From Terriglobus sp. RCC_193 (GTDB lineage: Bacteria; Acidobacteriota; Terriglobia; Terriglobales; Acidobacteriaceae), in NCBI RefSeq assembly GCF_041355105.1, contig NZ_JBFUPK010000001.1, positions 1,488,001-1,552,000 on the forward strand: a stretch of 64,000 bases of DNA, written 5' to 3'. A model generated the notes under the pieces. The model was not told the origin of the DNA and ran no database searches. It saw only the letters and a list, made by a program, of their open reading frames with translations. The position numbers and the translations under genes are program-made. Shown in pieces: positions 1 to 9,289 of this stretch (position 1 is the first letter of the stretch; each line of letters opens with the position of its first letter).

Positions 1-1573
1 TATCGCCTGCGCCAACGAGCACATATTGATGGCCATCCAACATATAGGTGATCGCGCCGTTCGACACGCCCGTACCCAGGTTCACATGCCATAGCGATTT
101 GCCTGTTGTGGCATCCATCGCAATAAAGTTATTGTTCGGATCGCCCGTAAACAGCAAGTTGCCCGCAGTGCTCAGCAAGCCGCCTTTACTTCCCGGAGTC
201 TCCCACGTGTGACTCCACTTGATCTTGCCCGTGCGGTAGTCCAGCGCTTCAAGAATCGCCTCTGACCAATGTCCATTCTGTTGACCGCCCCAGCCTTCAG
301 GTCTGTTGGTGTCGTCATAGATGTAGAACATCGAATACGAGTGTGTTGCGTTCACATAAAACAATCCCGTTGCAGGGCTGAATGATGGCGGCTCCCAGTT
401 CACACCGCCCGAAGCGTCCGGTGCAACCAGAACACCCGGAATCTGCGGTTCTTTTGCGGTATCAGGAATCGGTTGCCCCTTTGCATCCAGCCCCTTCACC
501 CAGTTCGTCTTCACAAACTCTGTGCTCACAAAGTTCTTGCCGGTCTCGCGGTCCAATACAAAGAACCATCCGTTTCGGCTCGCCTGCGCCAGCAGTTTGT
601 GATGTTTGCCATCCATCACTCCATCAAACAAAACAGGCGTTTGAATCGCATCCCAATCATGCGTGTCGTGCGGTGAAGGTTGAAAGTACCAGGCCATCTT
701 GCCTGTATCGGCATGCAGGGCCACAATCGATTCCGTGAAAAGGTTGGCGCCTGCGCGTGAGCTTGCATTCAACACCGGTTGCGGATTCCCTGTACCGATG
801 TAAAGAAGATTCAACTCAGGGTCATAGGTTGGAGGAATCCATGTCATACCGCCGCCATGCGCCATTGCGTCCGCACTCGGCCATGTCTCTGATCCCGGCT
901 CGCCCGGTTTCGGCACCACAGACCAGTGCCATTGCAGCGCGCCCGTCTCAGGATCGTGCGCTTCCAGATATCCAGGCCGATCCAGATCGTCACCGCTCAC
1001 GCCAGTGATGACATGGTTCTTCACCACCACGGGAGCCACCGACGCATAATACATCTGATCAAGATCGCAGATCGACTGGCTCCACCGCTTCGTGCCATCG
1101 GCAATATTCAAAGCAACAAGGTTGCAATCCGGCGTTTCAAAATACAGCGTGTTCCCGGAGATTGCAGCCCCGCGATTGCCAAGGTGAATGCCACCCTTGG
1201 TTGTCCACATGAAATGCCACAACTCCTTGGCGGTGCGCGCATCCAGCGCCCAGACATGGTCGGCTGTGGTGATGTAGATCACGCCATTCACCACGATGGG
1301 GGTACCGGCAAGTCGCCGAACCATACCTTCGCCAAGGTTCGGCATCTGGTACAGCCATGCAAGACTCAACGACTTCACATTCTTATCGTTGATCTGTGTC
1401 AGCGTGCTGAAGCGGCGGCCGGAGTAATCTCCGTTGTACGTGGGCCATGAATCCGGTGCTGGATGAACGATCGATGCCGGATCAAGCCCAGCTCCCACCT
1501 TCCCTTCCTGCGCGGTGGCATGAAGAGAGGTCAAAGCAAACAGGGTAAGCAAGAGTGTCGTAAAAAACTTCAT
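1..1573 (-). CDS. PQQ-dependent dehydrogenase (quinoprotein), 3' end beyond the window
   Basis: Periplasmic eight-bladed-propeller quinoprotein that oxidises an alcohol or sugar and passes electrons to cytochrome c. About 524 codons are present; reading continues off the left edge, so the C-terminus is missing. Translation from ATG 1573 gives a signal peptide (MKFFTTLLLTLFALTSLHATAQ), then the family opening (SWPTYNGDYSGRRFSTL). The active-site Asp lies in HDTHDWDAIQ (Asp306), with a second Asp two residues on (Asp308, bases 650-658), the position associated with lanthanide use. The vicinal Cys-Cys pair of methanol dehydrogenases is absent (GIHLGNRG at that place), unlike the second PQQ enzyme at 7457. 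It overlaps the upstream cytochrome gene by ATGA, so the two are translationally coupled. Substrate cannot be told from sequence. Confidence 0.9.
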   Translation of the reverse strand, partial: MKFFTTLLLTLFALTSLHATAQEGKVGAGLDPASIVHPAPDSWPTYNGDYSGRRFSTLTQINDKNVKSLSLAWLYQMPNLGEGMVRRLAGTPIVVNGVIYITTADHVWALDARTAKELWHFMWTTKGGIHLGNRGAAISGNTLYFETPDCNLVALNIADGTKRWSQSICDLDQMYYASVAPVVVKNHVITGVSGDDLDRPGYLEAHDPETGALQWHWSVVPKPGEPGSETWPSADAMAHGGGMTWIPPTYDPELNLLYIGTGNPQPVLNASSRAGANLFTESIVALHADTGKMAWYFQPSPHDTHDWDAIQTPVLFDGVMDGKHHKLLAQASRNGWFFVLDRETGKNFVSTEFVKTNWVKGLDAKGQPIPDTAKEPQIPGVLVAPDASGGVNWEPPSFSPATGLFYVNATHSYSMFYIYDDTNRPEGWGGQQNGHWSEAILEALDYRTGKIKWSHTWETPGSKGGLLSTAGNLLFTGDPNNNFIAMDATTGKSLWHVNLGTGVSNGAITYMLDGHQYVLVGAGD

Positions 1574-2760
1574 TGCAAGGTCTCCAGGTACGACACCACG
1601 TCATGAATATCCTTGTCGGTGTAGACATCGAGAAGCGCCACATGCGCGGCGTACGGATCATTCTTCTCTACCTTGAGATCTGGACTGCGTGTAAAGCTGT
1701 AGTACTGCCCTGCGGCGTCGCGCAATGAAACGTTGTAATCATCCATGTTTGTTGGCACGCCGGTCACCTTCGTTCCCTTGGGAGTTGTCACGGTAACTGT
1801 AAGCGTCTTGGCCTGCCGCGAAACCGATCCCTGCCTGGTGATCGCCCGATTATCCGGGAACACCACCTTTTGCTGCAGGGCAAACGGTGCATACTTTGAA
1901 GCAATGTGTGCCAGGTCGCCCGTAACGGAGTGACACTTCGTGCAGCCTCCAGCGCCTTCAAAGTAGGTCTTACCTGCCTTCGGATCGCCCACAAGAATAT
2001 TCAATGTGTGGTTGTAAGGCCCTGTGCGCAACGTATCGCCAATCTGCTGATGTAAATAGTGAGACAAGTTAACGACTTCTTCCCTGGTCAACTGCACCGG
2101 TTTCACCTTTGAGTGTCCCTGATCAAGAAACGGCGCAATGGTACTGCCATAGCGATCGTGCAGCACCAACACCGAGCGCACCAGATCCGGTCCGCGTTCG
2201 CTGCCGCGTGCATTGGTCCCGTGGCAGGTAATGCATTGCGCAATGTAAACCTTCTTGCCCAACGCAGCGAGATCTTCATCCACAACCTGCTTATCGTCAG
2301 ACCCAGCCTGATCGATCAAGCTGCGTCTACGTGGTGGTTTAGCCTGCCCCGTTGGCACAGATCGCGTGATGCCTGTAACGACTTCGGCCCCATCTGCAGG
2401 AAACGTCGCCGAGAGATAGGTAACAATCTGATCAAACTCATCATCATTGATCTTTGCTCCACGCGCGATCATGTTCGATACGGTTGTTCCCCATGCCTCT
2501 TTGCTCATCTTCCGACCGGTAAACATCTGAACTGCATGGCAGCTTGAGCAGATGCGTTGCACCGTATCGCGATGCGGTCCATTCGGCAATGGTGAGTTTG
2601 CTGCCTGCCCCTTCGCCGCCATCGGCAGCAGGCCAGATGCCAGCAGAAGTGCAAGACGGATTGATTGCCTGGCCGCAATCCTATATGCGTCCCTCAAGCA
2701 ATCAAACTGGCCCAATGCGTGTGTTGTACGTGACGACATACGACCCCAACTGTAGAACAT
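1570..2760 (-). CDS. Tri-heme c-type cytochrome, electron acceptor of the adjacent PQQ enzyme
   Basis: A 396-residue exported cytochrome with three CxxCH haem-c sites: CSSCH (residues 71-75), CITCH (176-180) and CTKCH (273-277), each in a separate cytochrome c-like domain. A hydrophobic segment (RLALLLASGLLPMAA) around residues 35-49 looks like the signal peptide core, so the given start may be too long; in-frame alternatives are ATG 2739 or a TTG further in. It lies 24 bp after the isomerase-like gene and overlaps the PQQ dehydrogenase by 4 bp (ATGA). The inferred role is carrying electrons from the quinoprotein toward the terminal oxidase, as in PQQ-enzyme/multihaem-cytochrome pairs of acetic acid bacteria, although the haem domains here are not the gluconate/alcohol dehydrogenase subunit by name. 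Confidence 0.85.
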   Translation of the reverse strand: MFYSWGRMSSRTTHALGQFDCLRDAYRIAARQSIRLALLLASGLLPMAAKGQAANSPLPNGPHRDTVQRICSSCHAVQMFTGRKMSKEAWGTTVSNMIARGAKINDDEFDQIVTYLSATFPADGAEVVTGITRSVPTGQAKPPRRRSLIDQAGSDDKQVVDEDLAALGKKVYIAQCITCHGTNARGSERGPDLVRSVLVLHDRYGSTIAPFLDQGHSKVKPVQLTREEVVNLSHYLHQQIGDTLRTGPYNHTLNILVGDPKAGKTYFEGAGGCTKCHSVTGDLAHIASKYAPFALQQKVVFPDNRAITRQGSVSRQAKTLTVTVTTPKGTKVTGVPTNMDDYNVSLRDAAGQYYSFTRSPDLKVEKNDPYAAHVALLDVYTDKDIHDVVSYLETLQ

Positions 2761-2784
2761 AAATAGTGTGATGAAATCAGTGGC

Positions 2785-3687
2785 TCACTTGGCCTTTGCA
2801 GGCATATCTCCGGAAAGAATAAGGCCGAAACGCCGGCGCATATCTTTCAGGTAATCCCCATCGCCTGAGGCAAGTTCGAGTGTTGCCGTTCCCTGATAGC
2901 CAACGTCCTGCAGCGCGGAATAAATCGCCGTCCAGTCAATATCGCCCTCTCCTGGAGATACCCAGCGAGCCACGTTGCCACCCGCAGCCTTATCGTGATG
3001 AAACGTAAAGTCCTTAATGTGCAGCTTGGCAATGCGTTTGCCCAGCGTGCGAATCCAATCCTGCGGATAGCCGTAGAGCACGACATTGCCCACGTCAAAG
3101 TAGGCGCGTACATGCGGCGAATTGAATTCGTCCACATAACGAGCAAACTCCAGTGGACTCAGCAGGAACTTGTTCCACACTTCTTCCACTGCAATCGTCA
3201 CGTTCAACTGCTCTGCCAGCGGAATCAGCTTGCGAAGCGCGATCTGTGAACGCGTGTATGCATCCTTGTATGAAGTCTGTGAATTCACCACGCCTGGCAC
3301 AAGCAGTACCGTTGTTGCTCCCCAGAGGTGCGCGTTGCGCATCGAAGTGCGCGCTCCTTCAAGGCTCTTCTCCACCACGGCCGGATCAGCGGAAGAGAAA
3401 GGATACTTCCAGTGGTCGATATTCATCACCGAATGAATCGGCAAGCCGACCTTCTCTGAGGCGTCCTTCATTGCCCGTGCATCCGCATCGTTCGATGTGG
3501 GGCATTCGATCTGCTCGAAGCCGCAGTCCTTCGCAAGCTGAAAGCGCTGCAGAATCGATAGATTTTCGGGCAGCATGTTGTACTCCACTGCCATGTGAAT
3601 GGGCAGCCGAGTATTCGCCCGGGCGGGCACGGAAGACATCACGGTCACTGCGGCGGCGGTCTGCAGAAAATTTCGGCGAGTCATCAT
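2785..3687 (-). CDS. Tat-exported sugar phosphate isomerase/epimerase-family protein (AP2EC TIM barrel)
   Basis: A 300-residue xylose isomerase-like TIM-barrel protein. The N-terminus has a twin-arginine signal (TRRNFLQTAAAVTVMSSVPARA), so it probably acts folded in the periplasm with a bound metal. Typical family segments are visible: IAVEEVWNKFL, RAYFDVGNVVLYG (metal-binding Asp), IAKLHIKDFTF (metal-binding His) and GTATLELASGDGDYLK near the end. Acidobacterial genomes carry many exported members of this family of unknown substrate. It is the first gene of the minus-strand operon with the tri-haem cytochrome and the PQQ enzyme, suggesting that it prepares or processes a sugar or polyol related to that oxidation. 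Two consecutive ATG codons make the start uncertain by one residue. No clear Shine-Dalgarno is seen. Confidence 0.8.
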   Translation of the reverse strand: MMTRRNFLQTAAAVTVMSSVPARANTRLPIHMAVEYNMLPENLSILQRFQLAKDCGFEQIECPTSNDADARAMKDASEKVGLPIHSVMNIDHWKYPFSSADPAVVEKSLEGARTSMRNAHLWGATTVLLVPGVVNSQTSYKDAYTRSQIALRKLIPLAEQLNVTIAVEEVWNKFLLSPLEFARYVDEFNSPHVRAYFDVGNVVLYGYPQDWIRTLGKRIAKLHIKDFTFHHDKAAGGNVARWVSPGEGDIDWTAIYSALQDVGYQGTATLELASGDGDYLKDMRRRFGLILSGDMPAKAK

Positions 3688-3960
3688 GAGTGGCTACGAT
3701 ATTCGCATTTACAGGCACTTCCGGTAAACACAATTCTTTAGATACTTTAAAAACTCCCCGCCTGCAGATATGGCGTTTCTGCCCCTCAAAATGCTTATAG
3801 AAGGATTTATTGCACTAAAAACGGTGCACTTTTTTATTTGGCATAGCGATTTATTTAACAAACCAAAAAAATACATTGATATTTATGGCCGACCCGTATT
3901 AGATGTTCCTCATCACATCGCAGCATTTCACCAGGAACTTTTGCTTTAGAGAGGTCACGC
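3688..3960. promoter_or_regulatory. Divergent AT-rich intergenic region with a small hairpin
   Basis: This gap separates the minus-strand isomerase operon from the plus-strand TonB receptor and is visibly AT-richer than its flanks, as expected of divergent promoters. At 3811-3828 there is a short dyad (TGCAC, 8-nt spacer, GTGCA) followed at once by a C and seven T, which could be a small terminator/attenuator in the receptor leader or a repressor operator. A weak Shine-Dalgarno (AGAGAGGT) ends about 6 nt before ATG 3961. No confident -35/-10 pair could be picked out. Confidence 0.4.
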
Positions 3961-6900
3961 ATGTTCTTTCTCAATCGTTCTCATCGTTCCAGCTCCTTTT
4001 GCTGCTCGGGCAGATGGTCTGCTTTCCGATTTTTACTTTTAGCCCTATTTTTCTTTGCATGGGATGTATCAGGAAGCGCCCAGACTGTGAATGCGACGTT
4101 GCGCGGCACCGTCATGGACTCCAGCGGTAGCGTGGTGGCTAAAGCCAAGGTAGAGCTCTACGAGCCGTTGACCGGTCAGAAGGTTCGCGAAACCATCTCA
4201 GCTGACACAGGTGACTTCGAGGTCAACGAATTGAAGCCAGGCACCTATCAGCTTCGTTGCAGTTCGTCTGGTTTCAAGCAGTTTGTCGCACAGAACATCA
4301 TCCTCGATAGCGGCCAGATACGCCGCATCAATCCGACGCTTGCCCTTGGTGAAGCCAGCGAAGAGGTCACCGTCTCAGCAGGTGCAGCGGTCATCAATAC
4401 CGAATCATCAACGCTCGGCGGTCTATTTTCGGCGAAGCAGCACGATGAGTCTCCGCAGGTCACAATCTATCCATCGACCTACTCGATGTTGACGACGCTC
4501 TCTGGCGTGCAGGGCGGCACGGGTTCTCCCATTGCAAATGGTCAGACACAGCAGCAGCAGTCGCAGACGTTCGACGGCATCGCCAACGACCTGCAGGGCA
4601 ACCAGAGCAACAACGCTAATTTCTTTGAGCAAGTCTCGGCATCGCTCTTCAATGCTCCGGCCGAAAGCCCCGTTCCCGTACAGATCAACATGGTGACCAA
4701 GCGCGGCACCAACAAGTTTCACGGCAGCGCCAGCTATCGCATTTACGATTCGGTCTTCAACGCGCGCGGCTACTTCACCACCGCTAAATCCCCGTACCTG
4801 CAGCACGAATGGAACCTTGAGGGTGGAGGCTACATCTGGCGTGACCGCACCTTCTTCTACGGCCAGTGGTTCGCCCAGAAGATTCCACTGGGTTACCAGG
4901 CCCTGGCGAACGTTCCCACGATGGCGATGCGCTCTGGTGTCTTTTCAACGCCCATCATCGATCCGCAGACCGGTCAGCCCTTTCCCAATAACACCATTCC
5001 GGCATCGCGCATCAACTCGGTAGCCAAGGCCTTTCAAGACAATTACATTCCAGCCCCGAACAACGGTCCGGCAACAAGCCAGGCCAATAATTATGTCTTC
5101 CAGTTTCCCTTCAACACCGACCTCTATCGCGGCGACTGGCCGATGGCCCGCATCGATCATCAGTTGACCAAGAAGAATTCCTTCTTTGTGCGCTGGCTCA
5201 TGCGTCAAACGCCGTACGTGCTGAACAACGGCCTTCCCATCCTGGTGTGGACCCGCAACCGACGGCATCAGCAGTGGGCAGCTGGCGACACCCACCTGTT
5301 CACGCCACAGATGGTCAATGAGTTCCGCTTCGGCTATTCGACTGACTACATGGTCGACGGCCAGACCAACGCTGGGAAAACACCTCCCGACGGCGCTCAG
5401 GTGTTGGCAACCACCGGACTGCAAGGATCGAATCCCAGTAATAGCAAGGGACAGGGATTTCCCAGCATCTCCTTTGGCGGTTCAGGTTTCACCGCTTTGA
5501 CAAACGTAGCCGGAGGCATCAAAGCGAACAACCATATAACAACATTCGCGGACACACTCACCTGGCAGAGGGGACGCCATGTACTGAAGTTTGGAGGCTC
5601 GGCAGTCCACTTCAGCAATTACTACGGCTTCGTCAATGACTATGGCACGTTCAGCTTCAACGGCTCTATTACAAAATCAGGCACTGCAGCCACCCCCGCA
5701 TCGGTCTACGCTGACTTTCTGCTTGGACTTCCGCAACAAAGCCAGCGAACGAATCCACTCGGCGGTCGTACACAGACTCTGAACGAGTACGGCCTGTTCG
5801 CGCAGGACTCGTTCAAAATTTCGCCGAAGCTGAACATCGACTACGGCGTGCGCTGGGACATCTATGGCACGCCGTCAGCAGCTGACCACCTGATGTATAA
5901 CTTCGACCCAACGACCGGTAACGTCATCGTTGATCCAGGCGGAATCGCAAAAGTAAGCCCGTTCTATCCCTCTACCATCACGATCAAGCCTGGCGATGTG
6001 CGCGCTCTGGTTGATAAGAGCAACATCACTCCGCGAGTTGGGGTGGCCTACCAGGTAACGAGCCATTCCGTCCTACGTGGAGGCTACGGTCTCTACATCT
6101 CGCGTCTGGGTGCTGCCAATGCATTCAACAACTTCCTTCCAATCAATCCTCAGCTCGGATCGACCGGCCCATTCTCGATCAGCGAGGTCTACAACAACAA
6201 CACAAATGGCTGCTTGTTTTCTTTCCCGAACCCCTATCCCTCCTGTGCCGGCGCGACACCGCCAAGCCAGAGCATTCTGGGCTATCCACGCCAGACTGAG
6301 CATGGTCATATCCATCAGTTCAGCGCAACCTACGAGATCGAACTGCACAACACCGGCTTCCGTGTTTCGTATGTCGGCTCCAGAAGCACAGGACTGAACT
6401 ATTCGGTAAACATCAACAAACCCGCGCCGAGCACAACAACCTGGACGTCAGCGCGCAATCCTTATCCTCAGTTCGTATCGGCAACGATGGTCCGCTACGA
6501 CGGCAACGCCAACTATAACGGCCTGCAATTCGATGTGCGCCGACGTGTTGGCTCGTTCACCTTCACCGCCAACTATTCCCTGTCGAGCAGCCAGGCAAAC
6601 TTTCTGGACACGGAGAACCCCTATAACGTGCTGGGGCGTTATGCGAACGATGGTCTGACACGTCGGCATTACAGCGCAAGCACGCTTACCTATGCACTTC
6701 CGTTCGGTCACGGGAAACGGTATCTGAACGGAGCCGGAGGAATGACGGACCGTGTCGTGGGCGGCTGGTCGACCAATGTGATGACATATTTAGCGTCCGG
6801 CACGTGGTTTTCGCCAGGGTTCACTGGTTCCGACCCCTCAGGCACCAACACACTGAGTGGCCTGCCAGACCTGGTGGGCGATCCGAACAATATCCCCGGA

Positions 6901-7230
6901 GGCAAGTCGAAGACGAATTGGTTCAACCAGGCCGCCTTTGCTATTCCGAAGCCTGGAACCTTCGGCAATGCATTACCGTTCAGCCTGGCAGGCCAGAACC
7001 TGTATCAGACACACGTCTCGATCATCAAGAGCACTCTGATCACCGAGCGTGTGAAGTTTAACTTCGTCACGCAGATCTCCAACTTGTTTAACCACGCGCA
7101 GTTCGTCAACCCCACCGGAAGCATCAGTTCTGCCACCGGCAATCAATTCACCAGCCAAATTGGAACCTTCGGCGGGTATGAAGTGGCCACACCGCGAAAC
7201 ATCACCTTCCAGGGGGCCTTCGTCTTTTAA
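3961..7230 (+). CDS. Oar-like TonB-dependent outer membrane receptor with carboxypeptidase-regulatory-like domain
   Basis: A 1089-residue outer-membrane receptor. A long signal region (FRFLLLALFFFAWDVSGSAQ) is followed by a carboxypeptidase-D regulatory-like domain (about residues 45-125, TVNATLRGTVMDSSGSVVAK), a degenerate plug, and a long beta-barrel ending in phenylalanine (ITFQGAFVF), the usual BamA recognition end. Length and layout match the Oar-like family expanded in Acidobacteriota. It would take up a bulky nutrient using TonB energy; the ligand cannot be predicted. Position beside two PQQ-enzyme operons suggests a role in feeding them substrate or, if they are lanthanide-dependent, possibly metal uptake; that is inference only. 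It is followed by a terminator hairpin, so it is probably its own transcription unit. Confidence 0.9.
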   Translation: MFFLNRSHRSSSFCCSGRWSAFRFLLLALFFFAWDVSGSAQTVNATLRGTVMDSSGSVVAKAKVELYEPLTGQKVRETISADTGDFEVNELKPGTYQLRCSSSGFKQFVAQNIILDSGQIRRINPTLALGEASEEVTVSAGAAVINTESSTLGGLFSAKQHDESPQVTIYPSTYSMLTTLSGVQGGTGSPIANGQTQQQQSQTFDGIANDLQGNQSNNANFFEQVSASLFNAPAESPVPVQINMVTKRGTNKFHGSASYRIYDSVFNARGYFTTAKSPYLQHEWNLEGGGYIWRDRTFFYGQWFAQKIPLGYQALANVPTMAMRSGVFSTPIIDPQTGQPFPNNTIPASRINSVAKAFQDNYIPAPNNGPATSQANNYVFQFPFNTDLYRGDWPMARIDHQLTKKNSFFVRWLMRQTPYVLNNGLPILVWTRNRRHQQWAAGDTHLFTPQMVNEFRFGYSTDYMVDGQTNAGKTPPDGAQVLATTGLQGSNPSNSKGQGFPSISFGGSGFTALTNVAGGIKANNHITTFADTLTWQRGRHVLKFGGSAVHFSNYYGFVNDYGTFSFNGSITKSGTAATPASVYADFLLGLPQQSQRTNPLGGRTQTLNEYGLFAQDSFKISPKLNIDYGVRWDIYGTPSAADHLMYNFDPTTGNVIVDPGGIAKVSPFYPSTITIKPGDVRALVDKSNITPRVGVAYQVTSHSVLRGGYGLYISRLGAANAFNNFLPINPQLGSTGPFSISEVYNNNTNGCLFSFPNPYPSCAGATPPSQSILGYPRQTEHGHIHQFSATYEIELHNTGFRVSYVGSRSTGLNYSVNINKPAPSTTTWTSARNPYPQFVSATMVRYDGNANYNGLQFDVRRRVGSFTFTANYSLSSSQANFLDTENPYNVLGRYANDGLTRRHYSASTLTYALPFGHGKRYLNGAGGMTDRVVGGWSTNVMTYLASGTWFSPGFTGSDPSGTNTLSGLPDLVGDPNNIPGGKSKTNWFNQAAFAIPKPGTFGNALPFSLAGQNLYQTHVSIIKSTLITERVKFNFVTQISNLFNHAQFVNPTGSISSATGNQFTSQIGTFGGYEVATPRNITFQGAFVF

Positions 7231-7269
7231 TCCAGAAGCAAAACTTCAGCAGTAGTTTGAAAGCTCGAC

Positions 7270-7297
7270 AGGGCCTCGCATTCCATTGTGAGGCCCT
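7270..7297 (+). terminator. Hairpin after the TonB receptor
   Basis: An imperfect 11-bp stem (AGGGCCTC with GAGGCCCT, extended inward through one G-T wobble) around a 6-nt loop, 39 bp after the receptor stop. The following tract (TACTGTTG) is only weakly T-rich, so termination efficiency is uncertain. Confidence 0.5.
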
Positions 7298-7456
7298 TAC
7301 TGTTGATGTGGTTGCCATGTGCCTCGCAGGTGCAGGTGCAGGTGCAGCAAACAAAAGCGTCAATTCGCGTTCTTACTACTTTCAACACAACGTTTTTGTT
7401 TTATCGCTCCGTCTATGCAGTTCGCAGGTGCTTCTACAGCGCGGGGCGTTACTGGA

Positions 7457-9289
7457 ATGATGACGTTGTCTTTTCGTATTCGCTGTGCGACATACCTGAC
7501 TGGGGTATGTCTTCTCTCGTGTGGCTGCCATACGAAACCTTCCCCTGTTCAAAATCTAGCGGCTGGACAGGTAAGGCCCATCGCACAAATCAATGATTCC
7601 GACGATGGCGAGTGGCACCGCGCGACGAAGGACTTTGCCAATCGCCGCTATAGCCAGCTCGATCAGATCAATTCCAATAACGTCTCGCGGCTACGTGTAG
7701 CATTCACGTTTTCTACCGGGGTAGCGCACGGACAGGAAGCCGCGCCTATTGTTGCGAACAAAACGATGTATCTCGCGACACCTTGGCCAAACATCCTGTA
7801 TGCCCTGGATCTAACAAAGCCGGGTGCGCCTATCAAATGGAAATACGAACCACATCCATCCCCTTCTTCCAAGGGCGAGGCGTGTTGTGATTCCGTAACA
7901 CGCGGCGCTGTGTTTGATAACGGCAAGATCATTTTCAGCACGCTGGATGGGTACACCATTGCCCTCGACGCAGAATCCGGGAAGGAGCTATGGAAGACCC
8001 GACTCGCTGACTTCACGAAGGGCGAGACCATCACCATGGCTCCTATGGTCGTCCATGACCACGTTTATATCGGCAACTCAGGCGGCGAGTTTGGTGTGCG
8101 TGGATGGCTTGCATCGCTGGATGCGAAAGATGGCAAGCTCTTGTGGAAGGCCTACAGTACCGGGCCTGATAGCGAGGTCCGCATCGGGCCGCGGTTCAAG
8201 CCTTTCTACGCAAACGACAAAGGTTCCGACCTGGGAGTTAAGACATGGCCGCCCGATGCATGGAAGACAGGCGGAGGTACGGTATGGGGATTCCTTTCCT
8301 ATGATCCCACTCTGAATCTCATCTATTACGGTACGGCGAATCCTGGACCCTGGAACTATGTGCAGCGTCCCGGCGACAACAAGTGGACTGCTGGTATGTT
8401 TGCTCGCGATGCCGACACCGGCGAAGCAGTGTGGTTTTACCAGATGTCTCCTCATGATCTTTACGACTGGGATGGCGTGAATGAAGACGTCCTGGTGGAT
8501 CTCCCATTGAATGGCACCACGAGAAAGGTCTTACTGCGACCGGACCGCAATGGGTATCTCTACACGATTGATCGCGCCTCAGGACAGGTGCTGTCCGCGA
8601 ACCCATATGCGTTCATCAACACCACAAGTGGAGTGGATCTAAAAACGGGCGCTCTGCAACATATTCCTGACAAGGCTCCAAGAGTTGGACAGGTAGTGCG
8701 TAACATCTGCCCGGTAGCGCCGGGCGCAAAGGATTGGCAACCCTCGTCCTTTTCACCCCAAACCGGACTGCTTTACATCCCACACCAGAACATGTGCATG
8801 GATGAGGAGCTTATGGCAGCGAACTACATTCCGGGGACACCCTACATCGGAGCGTCAGTACAGTATTACTCCGGACCAGGTGGGCACATGGGCGAATTGA
8901 CGGCGTGGGACCCCATTGCAGGAAAACCGGCATGGGTTATCAAGGATAAATATCCCATCTGGAGCGGTACTGTTTCCACCGCAGGAGGCCTTGTCTTCTT
9001 TGGGACCATGGATGGGTGGTTCAAGGCCGCAGACGCAAAGACCGGCACTATCCTGTGGCAATTCAAAACGGACTCAGGCGTCATCGGACAGCCCATCACC
9101 TATCGTGGGCCGGATGGAAAACAATACATTGCCGTGCTCTCCGGGATTGGCGGATGGCCAGGGTCCATCGTAGCGGCGAAGCTCGATACCCGTGACGGCA
9201 CAGCAGGCAATGGATGGGGTAAGGCATTGCCGAACATCCGCAATGAAGTCACAGCGGGAGGGACGTTATATGTCTTTTCGCTCCCGTGA
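7457..9289 (+). CDS. PQQ-dependent alcohol dehydrogenase, lipoprotein, methanol/ethanol dehydrogenase type
   Basis: The reading frame is open from 7319, but ATG 7457 gives a lipoprotein signal (MMTLSFRIRCATYLTGVCLL, lipobox LLSC), so that start (610 residues) is preferred. It has the hallmark vicinal disulphide of quinoprotein alcohol dehydrogenases (Cys143-Cys144 in GEACCDSVTRG), the NPGPWN active-site loop, and the catalytic Asp337 in HDLYDWDGVNE with Asp339 two residues later (bases 8465-8473). Asp at +2 is the signature that separates lanthanide-using XoxF/ExaF/PedH enzymes from calcium enzymes. It overlaps the next cytochrome gene by 20 bp and heads a cytochrome oxidase operon, so electrons probably flow directly to that oxidase. 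Being lipid-anchored is unusual; most relatives are soluble in the periplasm. Confidence 0.9.
   Translation: MMTLSFRIRCATYLTGVCLLSCGCHTKPSPVQNLAAGQVRPIAQINDSDDGEWHRATKDFANRRYSQLDQINSNNVSRLRVAFTFSTGVAHGQEAAPIVANKTMYLATPWPNILYALDLTKPGAPIKWKYEPHPSPSSKGEACCDSVTRGAVFDNGKIIFSTLDGYTIALDAESGKELWKTRLADFTKGETITMAPMVVHDHVYIGNSGGEFGVRGWLASLDAKDGKLLWKAYSTGPDSEVRIGPRFKPFYANDKGSDLGVKTWPPDAWKTGGGTVWGFLSYDPTLNLIYYGTANPGPWNYVQRPGDNKWTAGMFARDADTGEAVWFYQMSPHDLYDWDGVNEDVLVDLPLNGTTRKVLLRPDRNGYLYTIDRASGQVLSANPYAFINTTSGVDLKTGALQHIPDKAPRVGQVVRNICPVAPGAKDWQPSSFSPQTGLLYIPHQNMCMDEELMAANYIPGTPYIGASVQYYSGPGGHMGELTAWDPIAGKPAWVIKDKYPIWSGTVSTAGGLVFFGTMDGWFKAADAKTGTILWQFKTDSGVIGQPITYRGPDGKQYIAVLSGIGGWPGSIVAAKLDTRDGTAGNGWGKALPNIRNEVTAGGTLYVFSLP

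Noticed and set aside
7319-7456. N-terminal part of the PQQ dehydrogenase frame from 7319
   Set aside because: The residues (Arg/Cys/Lys-rich) do not form a signal, and a short GCAGGT repeat lies there; ATG 7457 gives a proper lipobox.
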